NCBI GenBank assembly: GCA_016931655.1
Contig: JAFGEJ010000046.1
Location: forward strand, 1-34,248
Origin: Phycisphaerae bacterium
GTDB taxonomy: Bacteria > Planctomycetota > Phycisphaerae > SM23-33
Direction of reading: 5' to 3'
DNA length: 34,248 nt
In this document: positions 27,572-34,078 of the stretch, piece by piece
Numbering within the stretch: position 1 is the first letter of the stretch
Layout: each line of letters begins with the position of its first letter
The notes under the pieces: generated by a model
The model's input: only the letters and a program-made list of their open reading frames with translations
Told to the model about the DNA's origin: nothing
The model's database searches: none
Made by a program: the position numbers and the translations under genes

Positions 27572-27892
27572 ATGGGTACACAAGTCACCAAAACTCCTGA
27601 TGAGGCATCGAGTTGCGACGGTTGCAGCGCCTGTGGACATTCGCATGAAATGCCCTGCAATGTCCCTGGCGGTCTGGCCGGCTGGCCGCTGGCGACGGCG
27701 GCGTTCTTTGTTTTCGTCCTGCCGGTGGGTCTGGCCATCGCCGGGGCCGCCCTGATCGGCAGGGATCCGAACCGGCAGATGCTCGGCGCCCTGGCGGGAT
27801 TTGTCGTCGGCGTGGTCCTGGCCGGCGTCGTGGCGAAAATTCTGCGGCGAAGAGTAAAAAACAAAACAGACTCCACGAATTTCACGAATTAA
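27572..27892 (+). CDS. Small Cys-rich two-helix membrane protein, RseC-like, first gene of the rnf operon
   Basis: 106 residues. A short N-terminal region holds SSCDGCSACGHSHEMPC, a C-x2-C-x2-C-x6-C cluster like that of RseC/MucC (SoxR-reducing system) proteins. Two membrane helices follow (ATAAFFVFVLPVGLAIAGAA and MLGALAGFVVGVVLAGVVA) and then a basic RRR tail. The N-terminal beta domain of full RseC (about 150 residues) is absent. RseC-like genes often accompany rnf/rsx genes, and here it stands directly before rnfC, so a role in electron transfer from Rnf or in its assembly is inferred. The last six residues (STNFTN) and the stop codon are encoded inside palindrome D, so the natural end was replaced by repeat insertion. 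Start ATG chosen because upstream in-frame sequence has no similarity to anything. Confidence 0.72.
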   Translation: MGTQVTKTPDEASSCDGCSACGHSHEMPCNVPGGLAGWPLATAAFFVFVLPVGLAIAGAALIGRDPNRQMLGALAGFVVGVVLAGVVAKILRRRVKNKTDSTNFTN

Positions 27893-27969
27893 AAGACGAA
27901 TTACACGAATTTTTTTGAAAATACAAAACCAATTCGTGAAATTGTTTTGAAATTCGTGTAATCCGTGGA
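27872..27969. repeat. Palindromic repeat, CCACGGATT family, copy D (inverted, overlaps gene end)
   Basis: A 98-bp imperfect inverted repeat. The mark, here AATTAAAAGACG, lies in the left arm, so it is reversed relative to copies A-C and forms an inverted pair with copy C around the rseC-like gene. Many CGGATT units are changed to CGAATT in both arms, keeping pairing (compensated changes). The first 21 bp are inside the rseC-like reading frame and include its TAA. Confidence 0.88.
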
Positions 27970-28017
27970 TGATTCAACGACGACAACGCACACATTGAAT
28001 AAGGATAAAAGAGCATT

Positions 28018-29373
28018 ATGACAAGGACGGTATTGACACCGGCCGGCAGGGGCACATTCGCCCACGGCGTGCATCCTCCGGAGCGGAAGAATCTGGCAGC
28101 CGACGCCGCCATCGAGGTCCTGCCGACGCCCACGCAGGTGAAAATTCCCCTGCTGCAACACGTCGGCGCGACGTGCGAGTCGAAGGTCAAGAGCAAGCAG
28201 GAACTGGCCATCGGCGAACTGCTCGCCGACAGTGAGGCCTTCATTTCCGCCCCCATCCACGCGAGCATCAACGGCGTCGCCGGCATGCAGTCCGTCGCGA
28301 CGCTGCCGAACGGCAGGCACGTGCCGGCTGTCCCGGTCGCCGCCGGGGAAAACCAACCCTCCGCGGAAGATCTTTTCAAGGACGTCTTCGGCGGAGACTG
28401 GCCCACCAGCGGGCTGGAGCAGTACGCCCCCGAGCAGATCGTCCAGGCCGCCCGCGACGGCGGACTCGTCGGGCAGGGCGGGGCGGCCTTTCCGACGTAC
28501 GTAAAACTCAAACACAATCCCGAAAAGCCCATCGACACGATTCTGCTCAACGGCTGTGAGTGTGAGCCGTACCTGACGGCGGACTATCGCATGATGGTCG
28601 AGACGCCCTCGCCGATTATTACCGGCGCTCTGCTGGCGGCCCGGGCGTGCAGCGCCAAGCGCGTTCTGATCGCCGTGGAGGACAACAAACCCCTGGCGGT
28701 CGATACGCTTCGTCGGGCGGCCCGGGGCACGGACGTGCAGGTGGTTGTGCTGAAAACGAAATATCCGCAGGGTGGCGAGAAGCAGACCATTCTGGCGACC
28801 CTCGGCAGGACTGTACCCGCCGGCGGCCTGCCATTGGACGTGGGGGTGGTGGTCATCAACGTCGGCACGGCTGCCGCACTTGCCCGGGCCGTCCTGCGAG
28901 GCAAGCCGCTGACCCATCGCGTCGTCTGCGTTACCGGTGCGGGCATAGAGCGGCCTGGAAATCTTCTGGTCCCCATCGGCGCAAGCTACAGGGATTTGAT
29001 CGACTACTGCGGCGGACTCAAACCCGACGCCGCGCGCGTGATCGCCGGCGGGCCGATGATGGGCTTCACGCTGGGCGACCTGGATACGCCCGTAACGAAG
29101 GGAACCAGCGGCGTGACGGTATTGACAGAGCGGGACGTCCAGCGCCCCGGCGAGACGAACTGCGTCCGCTGCGGGCGATGCGTGGACGCCTGCCCGATGA
29201 ACCTCGTGCCGACGCGACTGGCGCTGGCGAGCCGGGGCAAGGACTGGGACCTGGCGAAAAAATATCACATCACCTCGTGCGTCGAGTGCGGCTGCTGTGC
29301 GTATGTCTGCCCCGCGAGCCTGCCCTTGGTGCAACTGATCCGCATGGGCAAAGCCCAGATGCCGAAAGAATAA
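28018..29373 (+). CDS. rnfC: Ion-translocating oxidoreductase complex subunit C (RnfC)
   Basis: 451 residues. The N-terminal HPPERKNLAADAAIEVLP and GGVHPP-like start are typical of RnfC. GGLVGQGGAAFPT (about 147-160) is the flavin/NADH-binding loop shared with NuoF. Two 4Fe-4S motifs lie at the C-terminus: CVRCGRCVDACP near 380 and CVECGCCAYVCP near 422. RnfC is the peripheral NAD(H)-side subunit that exchanges electrons with the membrane complex driven by ferredoxin. ATG 28018 has AAGGA 13 bp and AGAG 5 bp upstream. It is 125 bp after the rseC-like gene, a gap mostly filled by palindrome D. Like other short RnfC forms it lacks the long Ala/Glu-rich C-terminal extension of E. coli RsxC. Confidence 0.97.
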   Translation: MTRTVLTPAGRGTFAHGVHPPERKNLAADAAIEVLPTPTQVKIPLLQHVGATCESKVKSKQELAIGELLADSEAFISAPIHASINGVAGMQSVATLPNGRHVPAVPVAAGENQPSAEDLFKDVFGGDWPTSGLEQYAPEQIVQAARDGGLVGQGGAAFPTYVKLKHNPEKPIDTILLNGCECEPYLTADYRMMVETPSPIITGALLAARACSAKRVLIAVEDNKPLAVDTLRRAARGTDVQVVVLKTKYPQGGEKQTILATLGRTVPAGGLPLDVGVVVINVGTAAALARAVLRGKPLTHRVVCVTGAGIERPGNLLVPIGASYRDLIDYCGGLKPDAARVIAGGPMMGFTLGDLDTPVTKGTSGVTVLTERDVQRPGETNCVRCGRCVDACPMNLVPTRLALASRGKDWDLAKKYHITSCVECGCCAYVCPASLPLVQLIRMGKAQMPKE

Positions 29374-29382
29374 ACCGGAAAA

Positions 29383-29416
29383 GAGCTGATTGCTGAGAGC
29401 TGAAAGCTGAGAGCTT
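29383..29416 (+). repeat. GCTGA-rich tandem tract, copy 1 (rnfC-rnfD gap)
   Basis: An imperfect tandem array of AGCTGA/AGCTGAGA units (for example GAGCTGATTGCTGAGAGC) fills nearly all of the 48-bp gap. The only ribosome-binding-like purine stretch for rnfD (GAGAG, 29409-29413) is part of the repeat itself. A related tract stands before rnfA (32330). Confidence 0.7.
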
Positions 29417-29421
29417 ACACA

Positions 29422-30459
29422 ATGGCAGAAGAAGCAAAAAACAACGAACCCTCCGCCCCGGTGCTGCACGTGGCGCCCGGCCCGCATTTGCAGGACGTGA
29501 ACCTCACCACCCGCCGCATGATGCTGGACGTGCTGATCGGCCTGGCGCCGGTGATCGTCGCAGCGACGATCTTTTTCCGTCAGTACGCCTGGCTGCAGTT
29601 CGGCGTTTGCGTGGGCACGTGCTGCCTGAGTGAGGCGATCTGCTCGGCGATTCGTCGCAAGCCCATCCCGCTGCCGGACCTCTCCGCCGTCGTTACCGGC
29701 CTGATTCTTGCACTGTCCCTGCCGTGGAACTCGCCGATCTACGTCAGCGTGATCGGCTCTGCCGTCGCCATCGTGCTGGGCAAGGTGATCTTCGGCGGGC
29801 TGGGGCAGAACATTTTCAATCCCGCGATGGTCGGCAGGGCGTTTGTGATGCTCTCCTTCGCCGCGGCCATCGGGGCGCCGGCCTACGTGCTGCACACGGG
29901 CGAAAATCCCGCCAACCCGATCATGGACGTGGTCTCCGGCGCCACGCCGATGACGGCGTTGAAGGAATCCGGCGGCGTGACGCCCCTCCTGGCGCTGCTG
30001 CTGGGCAACACCTACGGCTCGCTGGGCGAGACCAGCGCCCTGGCGTGCCTGCTCGGCGGAATGTACCTGTGCATCCGCCGGACGGCGTCGTGGGAGATTC
30101 CCGCGGGCGTAATCCTGGCGGCTGTCGTTATTTCCAGCGCGATCGAAGGCTATCTGGCCGCCACTCAGGGCGGCGGGCTGCTGAATTTCATCGGCAACGG
30201 CGGCCATTGGGGCGTGCTGAGCGAAGTGCTCGGCGGGGCGCTGCTGTTCGGGGCGTTCTTTATCGCCACCGACCCGGTCACAAGCCCCCTGACGCCCAAG
30301 GGCAAGTTCATCTTCGGCCTGGGCGTGGGTATTTTCATCATGTTCATCCGCAAACTGAGCGTTTACCCCGAAGGCGTGATGTTCGCCGTGCTGCTGATGA
30401 ACTCCGTCACGCCGCTGATTAACCGCTGGACCGTGCCCAAACCACTGGGAACGAAATAG
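29422..30459 (+). CDS. rnfD: Ion-translocating oxidoreductase complex subunit D (RnfD)
   Basis: 345 residues, nine or ten hydrophobic segments of the NqrB/RnfD family. The FMN-attachment motif SGATPMT lies near residues 171-177 (covalent FMN on Thr). GLGQNIFNPAMVGRAF and FIATDPVTSPLTPKG are conserved family signatures. It lies in the membrane and with RnfG, A, E carries electrons and ions across it. The start has no classical ribosome binding site other than the GAGAG inside the GCTGA tract. The stop at 30459 is followed within 11 bp by a four-helix-bundle element that separates it from rnfG, an unusual break of the D-G junction. Confidence 0.97.
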   Translation: MAEEAKNNEPSAPVLHVAPGPHLQDVNLTTRRMMLDVLIGLAPVIVAATIFFRQYAWLQFGVCVGTCCLSEAICSAIRRKPIPLPDLSAVVTGLILALSLPWNSPIYVSVIGSAVAIVLGKVIFGGLGQNIFNPAMVGRAFVMLSFAAAIGAPAYVLHTGENPANPIMDVVSGATPMTALKESGGVTPLLALLLGNTYGSLGETSALACLLGGMYLCIRRTASWEIPAGVILAAVVISSAIEGYLAATQGGGLLNFIGNGGHWGVLSEVLGGALLFGAFFIATDPVTSPLTPKGKFIFGLGVGIFIMFIRKLSVYPEGVMFAVLLMNSVTPLINRWTVPKPLGTK

Positions 30460-30469
30460 GCAAAAAATA

Positions 30470-31050
30470 ATCAATATTCAATAAATCAATAATCAAACAA
30501 TAGAAGAAAATATCCAATAAGAGAAAATAAGAATTAGAAAAAGAAGAACATTCTGTTGTTTCTGAAGGAGAGTGATGAATATTACGTCACAATCCAAAAC
30601 AAATGCGTCCGGGAAACCGTGGGACCTAGAAGAACGAATGTTTTTGTTCGCACAGCGAGTCCGAAGGTTTTTGAGGCGAGTACCCAGAACGATTGCAAAT
30701 CAGGAATACGGCAGACAGTTAATTCGTGCTTCCGGTTCTGTTGGCGCGAACTATATAGAGGCCTGTGAGTGTTTGGGCAAAAAAGACCATCAAATGCATC
30801 TTAAAATCTCCAGAAAAGAAGCTCGAGAGTCACGGCATTGGCTTCGGCTGATAGATACGGGAGGGGAAAAAGATGTTGAGGATGAACGACAGGAATTAAT
30901 ACAGGAAGCAACAGAACTTGTAAGTATTCTGAGCAGTATTTTACATAAATCCAAAAAGGCAAAAGAAGTGGTTTGATCGAAGCGTTGTACTGTTTTCGGA
31001 TTATTTAAATTTTTGTCTTTTTGAATATTGTTTGAATATTGAATATTGAT
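30470..31050. mobile_element. 581-bp AT-rich IVS-like element with terminal inverted repeats, carrying a four-helix-bundle gene
   Basis: The unit sits between rnfD (stop 30459) and rnfG (start 31081). Its ends are inverted repeats. The left end is 30470-30502; the right end, read on the minus strand, is 31050-31026. ATCAATATTCAATA matches exactly at both ends, and CAATAATCAAACAATA (30487-30502) matches CAATATTCAAACAATA (31041-31026) in 15 of 16. The left end has 8 extra bases between the two blocks. The element is far richer in A+T than the operon. The only gene inside is a 23S rRNA intervening-sequence-type protein gene. I see no transposase, recombinase or reverse transcriptase, so mobility needs trans factors or another mechanism. 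Target duplication cannot be judged because no empty site is available. Confidence 0.65.
30575..30976 (+). CDS. Four-helix-bundle protein of the 23S rRNA intervening-sequence (IVS) family
   Basis: 133 residues. The family block is clear: YGRQLIRASGSVGANYIEAC followed by a short linker and HLKISRKEARESRHWLRLI, i.e. the Q-L-x-R-A-x-x-S-x-x-A-N-x-x-E-A and K-E-x-x-E-x-x-x-W-L pattern. Known homologues are encoded by insertions in 23S rRNA genes (Leptospira, Coxiella) and by Avd, an accessory of diversity-generating retroelements that binds nucleic acid as a pentamer. No reverse transcriptase is nearby here. Start ATG 30575 has AAGGAG 4 bp upstream. The codon use is much more A/T-rich than the flanking rnf genes, consistent with transfer. 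Whether it is only a passenger or has a role in handling the rnf transcript is unknown. The protein may bind RNA; this is inference from the family. Confidence 0.9.
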   Translation: MNITSQSKTNASGKPWDLEERMFLFAQRVRRFLRRVPRTIANQEYGRQLIRASGSVGANYIEACECLGKKDHQMHLKISRKEARESRHWLRLIDTGGEKDVEDERQELIQEATELVSILSSILHKSKKAKEVV

Positions 31051-31080
31051 CTATTGAATATTTTCTCGGAGAGAGCAAAC

Positions 31081-31659
31081 GTGAAATTTCTCAAACAAGG
31101 CTGGTTGGTATTGGTTCTGGCGGTGGTCTTCGGCGTGGGGCTAACGGCGGTCGACCGCACGCTGGGCCCGAAGATCGCCGAGAACCAGAAGAACGAAACC
31201 TACGGCCAGATTGCCAATCTCGTACCTGGCGGCGCCGCAGCCAACACCAAGGAAGTACGGATCGGCGGCCAAACGGTATTGAAGGTCTACAATACCGAAG
31301 GCGAGCACGTCGGCTGGGTGATCCCCGCCACGGGCATGGGATATTCCGACGCGATCAAGGCCCTGCTGGGGCTGGACGCACAGGCCAGAAGCATTACGGG
31401 CATTTACATCCTCGACCAGAAGGAGACGCCCGGCCTGGGCAGCAAAATCACCACCGACTGGAATCGACAATACGTCGGCAAAACCATTTTGCCGCCGCTG
31501 ACGGTCGTGAAAACCACGCCGACGAAAGAAAACGAAATCAAAGCCATTTCCGGCGCGACGATCTCCTCGAATTCCTTAACGGACATCGTGAACCGCGCCG
31601 CCGAGGCGTTTGCCAAAGCCCTTACCGCCGACGCGACGGCGAAGAACAAAGGACAATAA
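31081..31659 (+). CDS. rnfG: Ion-translocating oxidoreductase complex subunit G (RnfG)
   Basis: 192 residues from GTG 31081 with GGAG about 10 bp upstream. One N-terminal membrane helix (GWLVLVLAVVFGVGLTAVD), then a periplasmic FMN-binding domain with the flavinylation motif SGATISS near residue 158, where FMN is attached to Thr by phosphodiester bond. GMGYSDAIKALLGLD and YILDQKETPGLGSKI are family motifs. The frame is open 14 codons further upstream, to a TTG within the terminal repeat of the IVS-like element; that extension does not belong to the family. RnfG and RnfD hold the covalent FMNs of the complex. RnfE follows after 3 bp. Confidence 0.96.
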   Translation: MKFLKQGWLVLVLAVVFGVGLTAVDRTLGPKIAENQKNETYGQIANLVPGGAAANTKEVRIGGQTVLKVYNTEGEHVGWVIPATGMGYSDAIKALLGLDAQARSITGIYILDQKETPGLGSKITTDWNRQYVGKTILPPLTVVKTTPTKENEIKAISGATISSNSLTDIVNRAAEAFAKALTADATAKNKGQ

Positions 31660-31662
31660 CCC

Positions 31663-32310
31663 ATGAGCAACGGCCCCGCACCTTTGGAGAGATTCTGGAA
31701 CGGCATCCTGCCGGAGAACCCGGTGTATCGGCAGATTCTGGGCATGTGCCCCACGCTGGCGGTCACCGGCACGATGACCAACGCCATGACGATGGCCGGC
31801 GCGACGGCGTTTGTGCTGATCTGCGCGAATATCATCGTCGCGCTGATTCGCAATCTTCTTAAACCGCACTTGCGCATCCTGGTGTTTGTGCTGACGATCG
31901 CCGCGTTTGTGACCATCGCCGATCGCGCCCTGGCGGCCTACATGTACGAAACGAGCAAGCAACTGGGTCCCTACGTGCCGCTGATCATCGTCAACTGCCT
32001 CATCATCTGCCGTTGCGAAGTCTGCGCCAGCAAGCAGAGCGTCTGGACGGCCGTCTGCGACGCGGTGGGCAACTCGATCGGCTTCGCCCTGGGGTTGGCG
32101 TCCATGGCTACCGTTCGCGAGCTGCTCGCGTCGGGCAGTTGGTTCGGGATTGAAATGTTCTGGCAGGCCGGGACTCCGAGCGAAAAATTCCGCTGGGCCT
32201 TGATGGCCCTGCCGCCCGGGGCGTTCCTGACGCTGGGGTTCCTGCTGGGCGCGGGAAACTGGATCGGCGAGGCGATGGCGAGGCTGAAAAAGAAACCCCA
32301 AACGGCGTAA
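31663..32310 (+). CDS. rnfE: Ion-translocating oxidoreductase complex subunit E (RnfE)
   Basis: 215 residues, six membrane helices. Typical motifs are NPVYRQILGMCPTLAVT near the start, with the conserved Cys of GxCPxLAVT, and YVPLIIVNCLIICRCEVCAS in the middle. The protein pairs with RnfA in the membrane core, and the Cys residues of the two pseudo-symmetric subunits hold a 2Fe-2S centre in related structures. Starts 3 bp after rnfG, so tightly coupled. The 58-bp gap to rnfA is mostly GCTGA tract. Confidence 0.96.
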   Translation: MSNGPAPLERFWNGILPENPVYRQILGMCPTLAVTGTMTNAMTMAGATAFVLICANIIVALIRNLLKPHLRILVFVLTIAAFVTIADRALAAYMYETSKQLGPYVPLIIVNCLIICRCEVCASKQSVWTAVCDAVGNSIGFALGLASMATVRELLASGSWFGIEMFWQAGTPSEKFRWALMALPPGAFLTLGFLLGAGNWIGEAMARLKKKPQTA

Positions 32311-32329
32311 AACAGGCAATAGGAAAAAC

Positions 32330-32354
32330 GCTGACTGCTGATCGCTGAAAGCTA
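32330..32354 (+). repeat. GCTGA-rich tract, copy 2 (rnfE-rnfA gap)
   Basis: A short array of GCTGA-type units (CGCTGACTGCTGATCGCTGA) ends 1 bp before the AAGGA ribosome binding site of rnfA. It is related to the tract at 29383-29416. Confidence 0.65.
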
Positions 32355-32368
32355 ACAAGGATATATTC

Positions 32369-33157
32369 ATGGAATACCTGGTGGAATTATTTCTGATCGC
32401 CGTGGGCGCGGCGCTGATCAACAACTTCGTGCTGACGTACTTCGTCGGCATTTGTCCGTTTATCGGCGTGTCGCGCCGGGTGGACATGGCCTTCGGCATG
32501 GGCTGCGCGGTGACGTTCGTGATGGCCATCGCCGCGACGCTCAGTTGGGTCTTCACGTATTACATTCTCCGCCCGGACGCCCCGCTGGCGACGGCGGTCT
32601 ACCACGCCTTCGGCGGCGAGGGGTCCAGCGACCTGAGCATCCTGAATTATCTCGTTTACATCTTCCTGATCGCCTCCAGCGTGCAGCTCGTGGAAATGTA
32701 CGTGCGGAAATTTTTCCCTTCGCTGTACAAAAGTTTCGGCGTGTTCCTGCCGCTGATTACCACCAACTGTGCGATCCTGTTTTCCTGTCTGTACATTTTG
32801 AAAATGATCGTCGGCGCCGAGACGCCCGAGCAGATGTGGGACCTGGGCCAGTCGCTGACGCTGGCGGTGTTCGCGGGCGTGGGCTTTACCATCGCCATTG
32901 TCATCATGGCTGGGATTCGCGAGGAACTGGACCTCTGCGACGTGCCCAAGCCGCTGCGGGGCGCGGGCATCACGCTGCTGACCGCGGCCATTCTGGCGAT
33001 GGCGTTCATGTCCTTCGCGGGCGTGACCAAGAACCTGGATGCACTGTTCAAGGTCGACCCCGCCGCCGCCGCGACGAGTGACGCGAAGTCCGACGCGAAC
33101 GCGACCCCGCCGACGAGCGCCCCCACAAAAGTTTCCACGACGCAGGGAGTGAACTAA
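32369..33157 (+). CDS. rnfA: Ion-translocating oxidoreductase complex subunit A (RnfA), with insert and C-terminal extension
   Basis: 262 residues against about 190 in most RnfA. Conserved parts: [20 protein letters not shown] with the iron-sulfur Cys, [28 protein letters not shown]. Between helices 2 and 3 an insert of about 25 residues (around [20 protein letters not shown]) lengthens a loop, and after the last helix ([12 protein letters not shown]) a tail of about 45 residues rich in Ala, Thr, Ser, Asp and Pro follows. The tail starts after the last membrane segment and resembles a low-complexity extension rather than a domain. AAGGA lies 8 bp before ATG 32369. Stop and rnfB start are directly adjacent (33157/33158). 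Confidence 0.95.
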   Translation: MEYLVELFLIAVGAALINNFVLTYFVGICPFIGVSRRVDMAFGMGCAVTFVMAIAATLSWVFTYYILRPDAPLATAVYHAFGGEGSSDLSILNYLVYIFLIASSVQLVEMYVRKFFPSLYKSFGVFLPLITTNCAILFSCLYILKMIVGAETPEQMWDLGQSLTLAVFAGVGFTIAIVIMAGIREELDLCDVPKPLRGAGITLLTAAILAMAFMSFAGVTKNLDALFKVDPAAAATSDAKSDANATPPTSAPTKVSTTQGVN

Positions 33158-34078
33158 ATGACGACCGCGATCCTTCTTCTGATGGCCGCCGGCGCAATGC
33201 TGATCCTGTCGCTGGTGATGGCGTACGTACTCGGCTGGGCGAACCAGGCCCTGAAGGTCGAGGTCGACCCGCGTATTGAAAAGGTCAACGCCGCCCTTCC
33301 GGGCGCGAACTGCGGCGGGTGCGGCTACGTCGGCTGTATGGAATACGCCGAAGCCGTCGTGCACGGCGGAGCGGCCCCGAACCTCTGCCCCGTAGGCGGC
33401 GCCGCCGTCGCCGAAGCGGTCGCAGCCATCCTCGGCATCACGCTCGACGAGAGCTGCCCCTATCGCCCCGCCGTCCACTGCGCCGCGACGCGCGAGCAGA
33501 AGCTGGGCCGGCATGAATACCGCGGGGAGCAGACCTGTGCGACGGCAAATCTCGTCGCCGGCGTGATGGGCTGCACCTACGGTTGCCTCGCGCTGGGCGA
33601 TTGCGTCCGGGCCTGCAAGTTCGACGCGATCCACATCGTCAACGGCAAGACCGAAATCGACTACGACAAATGCGTCGGCTGCGGCGCCTGCGCGAAGGTC
33701 TGCCCGCGGAACGTGATTTCCATGGTCCCCTTCAAGGCCGAGCAGATGTACATCGTCGCGTGCAGCAACAAGGACTTCGGCAAGGACGTCCGCGCCGTCT
33801 GCAAGGTCGGCTGCATCGGCTGCAAGGCCTGCACGCGCGTGGCAAACGGCCTGATGGACGTGAAGGATAACGTCGCCGTTTTCGACTACGACAAATACGA
33901 TCCCGAAGAAATCGACGACGTCATGTCCATCGTGCTGGAAAAATGTCCCATGAAAAGCCTCGTGAAGATCGGCAAGCCCTCGCCGGAGGACCTGGAAGCC
34001 GTCAAGGACGAGGAAATGCCCGACATCGTCCAGGCGAAATTCGAGACCACCGTCGATAAGACCGAATGGCATGGGTAG
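33158..34078 (+). CDS. rnfB: Ion-translocating oxidoreductase complex subunit B (RnfB)
   Basis: 306 residues. One N-terminal membrane helix (AMLILSLVMAYVLGWANQAL), then the RnfB/Fe-S domain LPGANCGGCGYVGCMEYAEA with the four-Cys motif ending at CPVGG, then ferredoxin-like clusters with CLALGDCVRACKFDAI, CVGCGACAKVCP, and a third Cys-rich segment CKVGCIGCKACTRV. RnfB accepts electrons from reduced ferredoxin and passes them to the membrane part. It is the last gene of the operon, order C-D-G-E-A-B as in Clostridia and Planctomycetota. Translation follows GGGAG 9 bp upstream, inside the end of rnfA. Confidence 0.97.
   Translation: MTTAILLLMAAGAMLILSLVMAYVLGWANQALKVEVDPRIEKVNAALPGANCGGCGYVGCMEYAEAVVHGGAAPNLCPVGGAAVAEAVAAILGITLDESCPYRPAVHCAATREQKLGRHEYRGEQTCATANLVAGVMGCTYGCLALGDCVRACKFDAIHIVNGKTEIDYDKCVGCGACAKVCPRNVISMVPFKAEQMYIVACSNKDFGKDVRAVCKVGCIGCKACTRVANGLMDVKDNVAVFDYDKYDPEEIDDVMSIVLEKCPMKSLVKIGKPSPEDLEAVKDEEMPDIVQAKFETTVDKTEWHG

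Noticed and set aside
26573-27892. A 439-codon plus-strand frame across ispD
   Set aside because: Most of it is the antisense of ispD and the repeat; only the part from 27572 codes for a plausible protein.
27901-30474. An 857-codon minus-strand frame across rnfC and rnfD
   Set aside because: It is antisense to clearly coding rnfC/rnfD, rich in His, Arg and Gly as expected for a shadow frame in GC-rich DNA, and shows no family motif.
30556-30768. A 70-codon plus frame overlapping the four-helix-bundle gene
   Set aside because: Out of frame with the recognised IVS-family protein and without a motif.
30470-31050. Diversity-generating retroelement (because the protein is Avd-like)
   Set aside because: No reverse transcriptase, template repeat or variable repeat is visible in the window.
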